A DNA stretch of 26,327 nucleotides from Paraglomus occultum. Lineage: Eukaryota > Glomeromycota > Glomeromycetes > Paraglomerales > Paraglomeraceae. The notes under the pieces are model-generated. The model saw nothing but the letters and a program-made list of their open reading frames with translations, made no database searches and had not been told where the DNA came from. The first letter of the stretch is position 1. Each line of letters begins with the position of its first letter. Location: positions 1 to 26,327 of the forward strand of contig CAJVPJ010000398.1 in assembly GCA_910592205.1 (NCBI GenBank). Reading direction: 5' to 3'. Both the position numbers and the translations under genes were made by a program. Positions 12,390 through 21,847 of this stretch are shown here, in pieces.

Positions 12390-12754
12390 TCCAGTTGCGT
12401 GAAATGTAACGTTTAAAAGAATTATTAGTTCATCTTGTACAAATCTCGGTCTTGATGATTTTGTTAGAGGATTGTAAGTAGTAGGTTTGGGTGGACAACT
12501 TTGAGTTGGAAGAACGTACAGACGTGTCCTATGTTTAAATGATATCAATATAGACGATTCCTACACAGAAATATTAATTTAATAGCTATTTTAAGTGATA
12601 TATTAATTCATAAAACATTAAAAGCTTAAACTTCTTAAACTATCTATCCACGACTGTTAAAGCATAAAATGTAAAGACTTTATTGATAGACGGTTTTGCT
12701 GCACTGAAACTACGCTGAATTACATCAATTCTCCCAACAACTCGAAAAATCATC
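12390..12754. other. Convergent intergenic region between STT4 and MGM101
   Basis: This AT-rich gap of 365 nt separates two genes transcribed toward each other, so it should hold both 3' UTRs. No coding signal is seen. A minus-strand AATAAA is the only recognisable signal. Confidence 0.6.
12679..12684 (-). terminator. Candidate polyadenylation signal of MGM101
   Basis: The sequence reads AATAAA on the minus strand, about 70 nt beyond the MGM101 stop codon. The position is plausible for cleavage and polyadenylation, but hexamers are frequent by chance in AT-rich DNA. Confidence 0.35.
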
Positions 12755-13899
12755 TCAAATTCTGGCATACGGATATTCGATAGGAGTATCTTTTCTCTTC
12801 CAAATCCTCTTCTTCTTCTTATGGGGAATGTATTCTACGAATACTTCCTCGCAGTAAGTCTTTTTGAATTCACGGATAAATCGAGGATCCCTAAACAGTA
12901 ATCGTAATGAGAAGGCATTTTATTATGAACGTTAAATATCCCTATAAGACCATCACATATTAGGGAAATACTCTACCACAATTCCGATGCAACGCCCAAA
13001 TCTTTGCAACATCTCATCAAAGCATTACTTTTTGTGGACTCGGCTGCCGTGGCAAGTCCCGAGGGATCAAAATATTCCGATTCTCCGCGAGCCAACGACA
13101 CCAACCTTATTTAAAAAGGCAGTTATAATTTGATCAAATAATGCGCATAACCCGAAAAATGCTTGACATACCGTCCCAAACAAACCAGTGCATATTCACG
13201 TGAAATTATTCTTGGACCGACAGAAGTTTCTCCACGCGGCGCGAGGCCCCACCCTGCATGCAATACATTTACGTAACTCTAGGATCTTATAGGAAAAGAT
13301 TATTAATGACAATACATACCCCCAGGACCAAAGGCCCTATTAAGCACGCGACGATATTTGATCTCGGGCAAGTAAATCATTCCATCTAATTGATCAAGAA
13401 ACCTCGGTTTAGTGTGAATGTCAAACTAACTGACGATATGGTCACATATTCAATTTACCAGGTTTACATTCAATGTCATTATGATTTATTGGCGCCAACA
13501 ATATATCTCTCGCCTCCTTGGAAAAGGCTTCAGCAGATAACCCGAAAAAAGACTTTGACCAGTCTTTACTATCGCTTCCCTCCTCTTCAGCCGGTAAAGC
13601 AGGCGTATTAAAACCAGGCGGAACTAGCGATTGCGCCTGCGCTTGCTTTTGTGGATATATTTCGATCTCTTGCTTATCTTCAGAATTTCCGACTGCTGTT
13701 GTAGCATAGCCAAGCTTATGTAGCACGTAGGTAGAGCGTGTCTAAATAATATACCTGGTTAAAGCAATTATTTCAGCTTTATATAATACATTAGGCGCGT
13801 TTCCCAAACCATGTTCGAGGGCAGGCCATCGCCCGACACACTTCGCATTAAGGGAGCGAGACTGTTTCTAACTCGCAAGTTTCTCACGAGAGCTGCCAT
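12755..13899 (-). CDS. MGM101: Mitochondrial genome maintenance protein MGM101
   Basis: Rad52-related single-strand-annealing protein of mitochondrial nucleoids, needed for mtDNA recombination repair. Exons in transcript order: 13899-13810, 13741-13459, 13385-13320, 13253-13172, 13105-12977, 12890-12755, giving 261 aa (yeast Mgm101 269). Residues 1-30 are Arg/Leu/Ser-rich with no acidic residue until Asp24, a credible mitochondrial presequence ([20 protein letters not shown]). A low-complexity linker (about 31-88) precedes the conserved core (about 90-261), with [49 protein letters not shown] and a basic tail [12 protein letters not shown]. Exons 2-6 are certain. The exon 1 join uses a weak GTTTGG donor at 13809. 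An alternative donor GTGAGA at 13887 also keeps frame but makes a 146-nt intron and a four-residue first exon. An in-frame upstream ATG at 13959 is possible. Convergent with STT4. Confidence 0.95.
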
Positions 13900-14252
13900 T
13901 AGACGTGATTTGAAGAAGAAGCAAACCAGCAGGTGCGACCGAGCTCCTATATATGGCATAAAAATTTGATCTGCATGAACATCTAGACAGCTGATCAATT
14001 TTAAATTTGGGCGTGCTGCAACAAAGTCAAATACCACATACAGTAAACTCGACCAGTCCCATGTCGGGACTTAAGAGATAAAGTGCAGTTCTAGATTCTG
14101 CAATTGTCTCAGTCACGAGTGTTTGTTTAAATGCAATATCATGTGATCATGGATCTACAAAAGAATTTCAATGAACATGATATTGGTTTATTATTATCCC
14201 AATTATCCGGAAATCACGTGTGAAGCTGAAACACGGAAGGTGTATGTAGTGC
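13900..14252. other. Upstream region of MGM101, no gene seen
   Basis: The MGM101 frame stays open upstream on the minus strand to 14037, with an in-frame ATG at 13959. This is more likely 5' UTR because the downstream ATG starts a clean presequence. No other coding signal is present. Confidence 0.45.
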
Positions 14253-14776
14253 GAAAATGTAGAAGAGGACGATAGTGTAGAAAGGCGAAGGGTTACCCCA
14301 TAAGGATGCATTTAACTGCTTAAAACCGTTTGCACTATACCTTGTACAGCAAGATATTGACAGGATCGTGGATTAGTACAATTAAAGATGTTTCTCGGAC
14401 GTGCTTACTGGGGTCGGTTAAAGGCAAAGTGTGATCTAAAGTTTCGGCCAGGAGAGAATGGACTTTGTCAACTCATGTTGGTTCTCCGAAAAAGTTAGAC
14501 GAATTTGGAAACCCGCGGGGGCATACTCACCCGCACAACACCCCGGACTGCGGAGGCTTCACTCGTGCCGGAGCAAACCAATATTACGAGCTTTCTACAA
14601 TAAATAATATATAATAATTTTGAACGAACTTTTTTTTATAGAATAATTTGAATAATACGTCTTTTCACTCAGTTTGATATAAAACGTTTGTTAATGACGG
14701 GCGTAAAATAAAATGTTTGGTGTTCTCTAAATGCACGCTCTCCATAAGTGCAGGCGCCGACGAAGTGCATTCACTG
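14253..14776 (+). mobile_element. Second pogo/Tigger remnant, 3' end only
   Basis: The left part (14253 to about 14340) aligns by eye with 1495-1580 of the first copy, sharing long runs such as GATAGTGTAGAAAGGCGAAG versus its counterpart. It corresponds to the acidic C-terminus of the transposase. The right part (about 14715-14776) matches the first copy's terminal repeat and ends in CACTG before a TA (14777-14778). Between them lie about 370 bases with no counterpart in the first copy, where the same gap is only about 60 bases. No DDE motif remains. This is a non-coding fossil. Confidence 0.65.
14724..14776 (+). repeat. Right terminal repeat of the second pogo/Tigger remnant
   Basis: The TCTCTAAATGCACGCTCTC block is shared with 1642-1660. 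It is followed by a diverged inner part (CGCCGACGAAGTGCATTCAC) and CACTG at the end, then TA. The shared block is what links the two remnants to the same element family. Confidence 0.6.
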
Positions 14777-14778
14777 TA

Positions 14779-15721
14779 CTCCATAATAATAATAGTGATG
14801 AACATTTAAACTGTAATTATGGTTTTTTTGATGCAAATTTTCATTGCATATCACCAGTAAACGATCGAGATTACTTGTACAATAATAATTTTAAAATTTA
14901 TAATAAACCCATTTTTTCGATAATAATACAACAAAAGTTGCCTCGTGTTTATCTTGCGTGATTAGATAGGACAATCCTTTCGAGACGCGGGATTTTGTTG
15001 ATCGTACATGGGTAAACCGTGCTTTTATCTGTTAATATTGATGGTTTTTCACAATGTTTTTATATTATGTCATATAATGTATTTTTGGGGGTGGCCAGGT
15101 TTCTCCTCAAGTTCCAAGTTCTCGTTTAATATCATAGGGTGTGATGGCCGACAGTTAACTCATGTAATTCTGAAAATGATTGCGATAACAAATGCTGATA
15201 ACGATTTAGCATATTTTTAAGCTTTGCAAGTGCTCAGACTATTAGAAAATCTCTGTTGAATGTTTAACCGCATTATTATCGGGGCAAGGATTTTATTATT
15301 TTTAAGCATTTATGTCATAACGCTTATTTCGGTTACGTGAAAACGCGGTTTGGCAGGTAATTGAGTAATGTAGGTTCATTATGTAGGCGATACCACGTCA
15401 TTGAACATTACCAGATGCGAATCATTACTTTGTTAAAGAAAGTCCGATCGCATCAAGAGAGGAAATACCTATGAAATTGGATGATGGACCGGAGATTCGG
15501 CGGTAATTCCACCGTTACATATTTGCTCAATGACCATGATTACTTACTCGATTCCCATTCTTACTAATAATTTGATTGCCAAAAATGTAAATTATGCGAG
15601 CCGATCGGACCATAAGCTTGACCCCAAATAAATTTAAATTCGGGTCAAATTTACAAACGCTTGTCGTCCAAATCCGAACATAAAGAAAAACCTTGATCAC
15701 GAGGCGCGACTTCTACTTATT
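14779..15721. other. Intergenic region upstream of the BTB gene
   Basis: AT-rich, with AAT/TAA trinucleotide runs close to the transposon end (about 14783-14895). No recognisable gene, RNA or second element end was found. The 3' portion must contain the promoter of the BTB gene, but no motif is clear. Confidence 0.45.
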
Positions 15722-16644
15722 ATGCAAGATAATACAAGCTTTGTTGGAGAGAAGCGTTTGACTGCTCATGCCATCACGCAGAAGAAACGTATGGAGGAAT
15801 GTAGTCACTCGAGAGACGAAAGAGTAGTATTGAATGTTGGCGGTATAAAGGCATGCATTACTTTTTTTGCCTTTTGATAAACAGCTTAGAGTTCAAGGAA
15901 GCCCATGCCATGTACCCTCTTGACACTCATATCTCTCTGTTCTTAATGACTTCTATGCAGTACGAAACATACAGGTCGACACTGATAGCATATCCAGATA
16001 CCCTTCTCGGTACAATGTTCCAGGATCGCAACAATAACTTATTACGACCCACAAACGACAACGAATACTTTTTTGACCGAGATGGTCATACATTCCGGTA
16101 TATCATGCAATATTATCGTACTGGTGAAATTGCTTGGCCCAGACGTACTAAATTTTCTGACCCCTGGTTTCAAGATATCAGTGGCACAGAGCTAAAGCGT
16201 GAGCTTGATTATTTTCAGATACCGACGGCAGGTATAGGATTGCTTCTTGATGAGGATGAGCCATCTTTTGAAAGAGCTGCCGCCACACGAGTTGATGACT
16301 TTATGAATGCGTTGAAAGAAGCTCTTTTTGAAACAATAACTAATTTCAAGACAAAAGTCGGAATAACGTTTAACTGGGATCGATCAGAGCCTACTGTGAA
16401 TCCACGGATCGAGAGAGTCATCAAAATAGTCGGGCCGTTTGGTACAATTGGTTATCACATATTATATATGTTTGGCATGGAGATCGAAAAGTATCTGCAG
16501 ACTTTATTTCCACAACTTGAAGTGCGAATTGATAAATTCTTCACGGACACACCAAGAGCGTATGTTAACGTCTATATGTATTCCAATAATGCTCTAGATC
16601 GGAATAAGATTCTCAGTTATTCTTGTCTTGCTGAACGCGAATAG
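15722..16644 (+). CDS. BTB/POZ (T1, KCTD-like) domain protein
   Basis: A tetramerisation-type BTB_2 domain protein. Relatives act as cullin-3 adaptors or assembly domains; the partner here is unknown. Two exons, 15722-15850 and 15961-16644, give 270 aa. Residues 33-131 carry the domain: RVVLNVGGIKYETYRSTL, then LLGTMFQDR, then FFDRDGHTFRYIMQYYRTG and ELDYFQIP. The remaining 139 residues contain no motif I recognise. The exon join falls inside the most conserved motif (VGGIK/YETYRS), which fixes the intron to 15851-15960 with a GC donor (AAG before GCATGC) and TGCAG acceptor. A GT alternative one codon upstream breaks the frame. The start is the most upstream in-frame ATG; an internal ATG at 15806 is also possible. 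The C-terminus could be altered by an unseen 3' intron. Confidence 0.88.
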
Positions 16645-16980
16645 GGTGTTAGTATTAATCTAGGTGTGCATATAATTGGTGTGATTATCTGACACTGTTA
16701 TTTTTCTTCTTTTATATATAGGTAGACATTCAAGTTAATGTATGTAAATTCAAATTCATAATTTTACGTTCCCCCATGTATATTACCAAAAAATCTGATC
16801 TTAGAATAGAAATTTTGATTTTTTAATAGAGCTTATTCTTGACTTTTGAAAAAATACCATAGTTCTTTACTGGTGCATCCAGCAATAAAAATCGATTATC
16901 GCATCGTATCTCGGTTTGGATTACCTTTGTTTGTTGATGAAAAGCCTTTATCTTGTCTAACAATCTAATTCAACAGCAGC
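16645..16980. other. Intergenic region between the BTB gene and TPT1
   Basis: AT-rich, with no coding signal. It holds the BTB gene's 3' UTR, with a candidate AATAAA at 16884-16889, and the TPT1 promoter. The two genes are in tandem on the plus strand. Confidence 0.5.
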
Positions 16981-18105
16981 ATGCAATTCCATAAGATGAT
17001 TAGTGAGATCTCAGGGCTTAGCACGGTTTATTTGGCCAGAACCGCTCTACACCAGATTGTGCAACCAATATTCATGTCTACGTTACCGCCAACGCAGCGT
17101 CAGAGAAGAAGTCGTTCGAACAACGATGACTCAACAGTTCGTCTCTCTAAAGCATTGTCGTATGTTCTAAGGCATGGTGCTGCGAAAGAAGGAATATCTA
17201 TGCGCACTGATGGCTATGTACGCTTGAATGAATTGGTAGGTTATCAAAGTATCGTTAATTGTTGCCACAAGATCACCACTAAGTTGGTTAAAAAACACAG
17301 TTGAGTTTACCCCGTTTTAAAACGGCTTCGTTTGAAGAAATTGAGACGATTGTGAAGACTAATGACAAGCAGAGGTTTTCGCTTATTAATGAGGTCGACG
17401 AGACAACAGGAGTTGCTACATGGTGGATAAGAGCAAATCAGGGACACACGATGAACGTATGCGAACGCTTTCCTCTAGATCAGCTGTATTGAAAGTAAAG
17501 TCAGTTCTAACGAACATTGAATACTCAAGGTCGAGGATTTGAAGCTTGAAGCAATTACGGATCCTGCACAAATTCCTATTGTCGTCCATGGCACTTATTT
17601 GAAGAACTGGCAAAACATAGGTGGTAGCAATTGTTTGCCCTGACATAAAGAAAATGGCTATCATTATTAAACTTGTTCCATAATAGCATCGCAGGGACTT
17701 TCAAAGATGCGCCGCAATCACATTCACTTTGCCGTGGGTTTATATGGAGAATCCGGAGTTATAAGTGGTAATACATCAAACTCATAAAGTTCTCTATGTC
17801 TCCAGTTGACGAACAATAACTTGGTTTTGGTACAATTTCAAAATAGGGATGCGAGCCGACTGCGATCTATTTATTTACATGAACGTACAAAAGGCTATTG
17901 CAGGTTTGGCAATTGTTATTATTCTCATAATTTGTCTTGTTATGGCATACTCTCATGAATCAATGTTTAAACAGATGGCATAGAAATCTACAGATCTGAG
18001 AATAATGTCATTCTCACGCCTGGCAAAGCTGGAATCTTGTCCTCGGAATATTTTCTAAAAGTCGTCGATAGATCGGGTAACGTTTTACTTTCAAATGAAA
18101 AGTAA
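16981..18105 (+). CDS. TPT1: tRNA 2'-phosphotransferase (Tpt1/KptA)
   Basis: Removes the 2'-phosphate left at the splice junction by fungal tRNA ligation, transferring it to NAD+. Six exons: 16981-17235, 17301-17456, 17530-17620, 17687-17767, 17847-17903, 17975-18105, giving 256 aa. Starting at Met32 (MSTLPPTQRQ) would give 225 aa, close to yeast Tpt1 (230), so the first 31 residues are uncertain. Motifs in order: LSKALSYVLRHGA with the catalytic Arg-His pair (64-65), TNDKQRFSL, IRANQGHT (Arg129), VVHGTYLKNW (the HGT motif), RRNHIHFA, and the C-terminal EIYRSENNVILTPG with SEYFLKVVDR. All expected active-site motifs are present. Intron 5 uses an unusual GTTTGG donor whose position is fixed by conserved sequence on both sides. 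The basic QRRSRS stretch precedes the domain. An AATAAA lies 40 nt past the stop. Confidence 0.95.
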
Positions 18106-20019
18106 ATGGCCTCCGTGGTTTATCATTTGATAAATTTCAACAACAATAAATATGACACTAATATTATGTTGTTGTGGACGTCAATCGTGGTATTAATATG
18201 TAGAGATTGCATCGTATACTTCTTTAAATTACTTCAAAAAGCGTTGTATTTTCGGAATCGTCTCACTATGTTCGAGGACTTGTCCTCTGTTATAACTATA
18301 ACCTCGTTGACAAATGTTTGAATTTGTACCAAATTATCTTCTACTATATTCATGTGTCCGTGCTGAAACAACATATTTCTTGGCTTTCATGTGCGCCGTC
18401 ATTGCTCGATTCCATAATATACTAATGCTGTATATCTGGCATATATCACTGAGTACCCAGTTTTAGTTACTAATTAATATCAATATACGCCAGGTTTCGT
18501 CATTGTTTATGGTTGCGAACTCGTGTATAGAGTGTTTGATCTCTTGTATCAATTGGTAAAGGCACACCCATTTAGATATTTTTACATTTCTAGTAGCCAT
18601 TAAATATTTGAATATTTACTTGTTGTTCATGTCCAACTTAACAATGATCGCGTTATGAAATATCCGATGTTCAACGTAACCCTTGAACAATTAACTGCGT
18701 GAAATCGATAGTATTGTTTGAAAGATGCTTTATTGCATGCAATAAAAATAGTACAATAACCCTACCGGAATTTTTATCATTTGGGTCAAATTGATCATTT
18801 CACACAAGTTGCTTTACACCATTGCAAATTAAGTACGCTAAACAACTTACGCGTGTTTATATATCGGTCGACTTGAGTTTTTATTTTGTAAACTAACAGA
18901 CGCGACGCGTAATTTGTTCGATATGTCTACGAGAACCTAAGCTACAGCATATAAAAAAATTGAAGGAATCCGTTACTTACTGTATTTCGGGCGAGTTACA
19001 AGGTAATAATAGAAGGTTACGTCACGTAGTGCCATGAAAATGCTTCAACAAATCCGGGTTTAAAATTTTGATCACGATAACGGTAATAAGAATTAAAATT
19101 CACTATTTGAACCTAATCATCCAGGCTCCGAGCATACAGTCCAGGAAGAAAATAATGGTGGGTCAGCAAATATTGTTGCAGTAAATCTTGCAGAGTAAAC
19201 GGCTGTAAAATTTGGTTTAAGACTGTTCGAAAGCACCCAGTTATGTCTTAAAAAGCTGATGCATACATCTATCAATTTTCTATGCGCTTCAATGATGTTT
19301 AGAATAAATTTTTAAGAATTTAAAGTTTAAAGTGAACTAATTATAATTTGATAAAAGACTGTAGGCTATATGTTAATATATTTTTTACCACTAATAAAAT
19401 TGTTTACAATAGAATGTTAGCTCATTTGAGAACATATTTCGTTATACTGATACTACTGTATGTCTTACCAAACTGAAACTTGGCTTTTGCATAAAAGTTA
19501 AATGTCAAAAACACGTTGAAAAAATTTTATAAAATTCATAATTTCTTTGTTATTTATTGCAAGTACCGAGTGTTTAGCTTAATTGCACTGTCATTATTTT
19601 TTTCCAGGACTGTAGTACGCATGTCACGGTATCACACAGATGCCTTCATAAGCTATTCAGTTTAATTGAAACTATGTAGGTTTCTCTTTGCAAATGCATT
19701 TAGTTCGGAGTATTTATCTTGTTGCTCGACAACGCAACGTAACCTCAGTGGTTTTGCAAGCTTCTTCGATAGGTACTTGTTTCTTCACCTTCATCATCAA
19801 GACGTAAGAGGTTTTGATATGGATAGTCCCGTTGAACCCAATTTAATAAACCAATTATAATAATAGTTAAATTTGACCAGCCTTATTTCCATTATAATGC
19901 GATTAATTGTGAACAGACAATTCACCAAATATTCCAATATATCTAACAACTGTGCAATCCTTTAATCATTTGAAACAATAATTAATATATTCAACAAAAG
20001 ACTTCAAGTTCGCATAAAT
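18106..20019. other. Convergent intergenic region between TPT1 and REI1, no gene seen
   Basis: About 1.9 kb of AT-rich DNA separates the 3' ends of two convergent genes. The short open frames are unrecognised and not joined by good splice sites. I saw no transposase motif, terminal repeat, tRNA or tandem repeat. It may be decayed transposon sequence, but nothing visible supports that. Confidence 0.5.
18145..18150 (+). terminator. Candidate polyadenylation signal of TPT1
   Basis: AATAAA lies 40 nt downstream of the TPT1 stop codon, a reasonable position for a fungal polyadenylation signal. Chance occurrence in AT-rich DNA cannot be excluded. Confidence 0.35.
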
Positions 20020-21702
20020 CTACAAAATTTGAGGTCTATAGTGTTTCTGCAGCCTATTGCCCTTTATTCCTATGCGCGCTGTGAATTCAGCTCTCGATTT
20101 CTGGTCAGCAAAGCGTTCAACTCTCGACATGCGGGTGGTTTCGTCACGAACAATCATTATACCGCCGGAATTATGTTGATAACCAAAGTTGTCGGTGTAA
20201 TGCGTAAGCAATCGGTTTATTATCACAGAATCGCGTTCCTGAATAGGGCAAACATGTTAGGCGTGTGAACTATAGCGTAAAAAGTTTCCAATAAAGCAGA
20301 TTTTTACCTCTCGAGGACGTAAGTTTTGTTTGTAATAAAGCCGCAGAGAACGATGACCAATGCGAGCCCCTGATGGGAGGACAAGTTCAGAGTTATCAAC
20401 GTAGACTTTCGAGCTATAACAAAGTTGTATAGTGAGTAATGAAGAATTATGCCAAGCAATTCATCTCAGTCAATTATACTAACCCTTTTGATAATGAATT
20501 TTCTTCATCTAATATTTCATCATCTTCATCAGTCTCATCTTCGACATCTTCCCACTGGTCATCAGAATAGCTTGAAGTAAAATCGTAATAATCTGAAATC
20601 TCCATTATATCTTCATCCCTATCATAAGCAATGGAACAATGTCCCTTATCCAGCTAATAATTGGTATAAATCATAACGTTATTCCATGCAAAATGTAATT
20701 GAAAATAAATCAGGTGAATTAAATACATAAGCATACCATATGTTTTCTTACAGCTTCCAGACTTTTCCAACTCTTTCCTCGTCCGTTACAATACAGACAA
20801 ATATTGCCAACCGTAATCTTCTCTCCAAGGTATTTTATTAAACCACGTAAATCGGTCAGGTATTCGATTTCAGGAATAAACAAACTGTGGACTTTCGTCA
20901 TATGCTCCATATTCTCATCAAATGAAGCAGATTTCTCAGCACAGAAAAGACAATCCTCCTCTTCGAGTTTAACTGCATTGGCAATTTTTTTGTCAATTAC
21001 GGACATTTCTTCCATCTATGTTAAGAGAAACTCAAGTCTTCAGTTCTCGCATTCAACAATCATCTAAATTTGAACAAGGAAACTTACATCCGCAGATATT
21101 TCTGCTATTTCATCGGATGATTTATTTTCAGAAGCCCTCGGTGCGGGCTTTGACGAGGCCGTTTCAGACCGATTATTATTGAGAGTATATTTCTTTACTT
21201 GATTAATGCCTGAGACACACACAAAAAGATGCAAGTCTCTTGTTAACGAAAATCAACGCAAGAAACTCGAATGCAGTGGCGAAAATGATTACAACCTTTT
21301 GCCTCTGCTAATTTATGCTTGTTGGATTGGAGGTGATTTGCATAAGCGTTTTCAGAATAGTAAGTTTTACTATAATATTTACGATAATATGAAAATCGAT
21401 GTCAATTTGCTTTTAGCAACTTCTTAATCGAAATCATCCAAAACTCACCTGCAAACATAGCATTCAGCCCTAAAACTAGCTTTTTCTGCGTCAGATTGGC
21501 TCTGGGCTTGCTGATCAATTAGCTTTTGAGCGAAAACCTCTGATGTGATAGGAGGCAGTTCGGCAACTTTGCGTTTAAGATTATATCTATGCCAATCCGT
21601 CGCATAATGATCTCTTTGTAACTCGGCGGAATAAAAGGCTATTTGACAAGCGAGGCATGTAAAAAGCTGGGGCTTTCGATTGGTTAACGTTAAAGTCGCC
21701 AT
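20020..21702 (-). CDS. REI1: Cytoplasmic 60S subunit biogenesis factor REI1 (ZNF622 family)
   Basis: Zinc-finger protein of late cytoplasmic pre-60S particles; in yeast it helps recycle the Arx1/Alb1 export factors and probes the peptide exit tunnel. Seven exons in transcript order: 21702-21449, 21369-21296, 21209-21088, 21015-20737, 20653-20484, 20413-20308, 20238-20020, giving 407 aa (yeast Rei1 393). Four C2H2 fingers are visible: C16/C19/H32/H38, C81/C84/H97/H103, C172/C175/H188/H193 and C223/C226/H242/H248. The family signature DKGHCSIAYD follows the fourth finger. After an acidic stretch (about 250-300) come ELVLPSGARIGHRSLRLYY and the C-terminal signature GIKGNRLQKHYRPQ. Finger 2 is split by intron 1 between its second Cys and the following Ser, and finger 4 is split by intron 4. 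The model closes with every phase consistent. Divergent from AIP1 across 145 bp. Confidence 0.96.
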
Positions 21703-21847
21703 GAAAGTTAAAGGCTTTGGGCAATTGTCAGTTCAAGTGGTCAATGTTTTTCAGAGCAAAATTTATAAATTTCGGCGGGAACTGCGTCATGTATGACGTA
21801 AATGTTAAATATACCCTGGAAATGTGTTAAATGTGAGAAATCTTTCA
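21703..21847. promoter_or_regulatory. Short divergent promoter region shared by REI1 and AIP1
   Basis: Only 145 bp separate the two start codons, so both promoters and 5' UTRs must fit here or overlap. An imperfect palindrome TGCGTCATGTATGACGTA lies at 21783-21800. It resembles two opposed half-sites of ATF/CREB-type bZIP factors (TGACGT). That resemblance is established motif knowledge; actual factor binding is inference. Confidence 0.45.

Noticed and set aside
13742-13800. Donor GTATTA near 13791 for MGM101 intron 1
   Set aside because: It joins exon 2 in the wrong frame, losing the MGM101 core.
15841-15960. GT donor within GGCGGTATAA joined to an upstream acceptor in the BTB intron
   Set aside because: The join to TTAG at about 15888 keeps frame but destroys the conserved VGGIKYETYRS motif and inserts unrelated residues. 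The GC-AG solution restores the motif exactly.
19666-19860. Plus-strand 64-residue open frame in the TPT1-REI1 gap
   Set aside because: There is no recognisable family, no splice partners and no compositional difference from the surrounding intergenic DNA.
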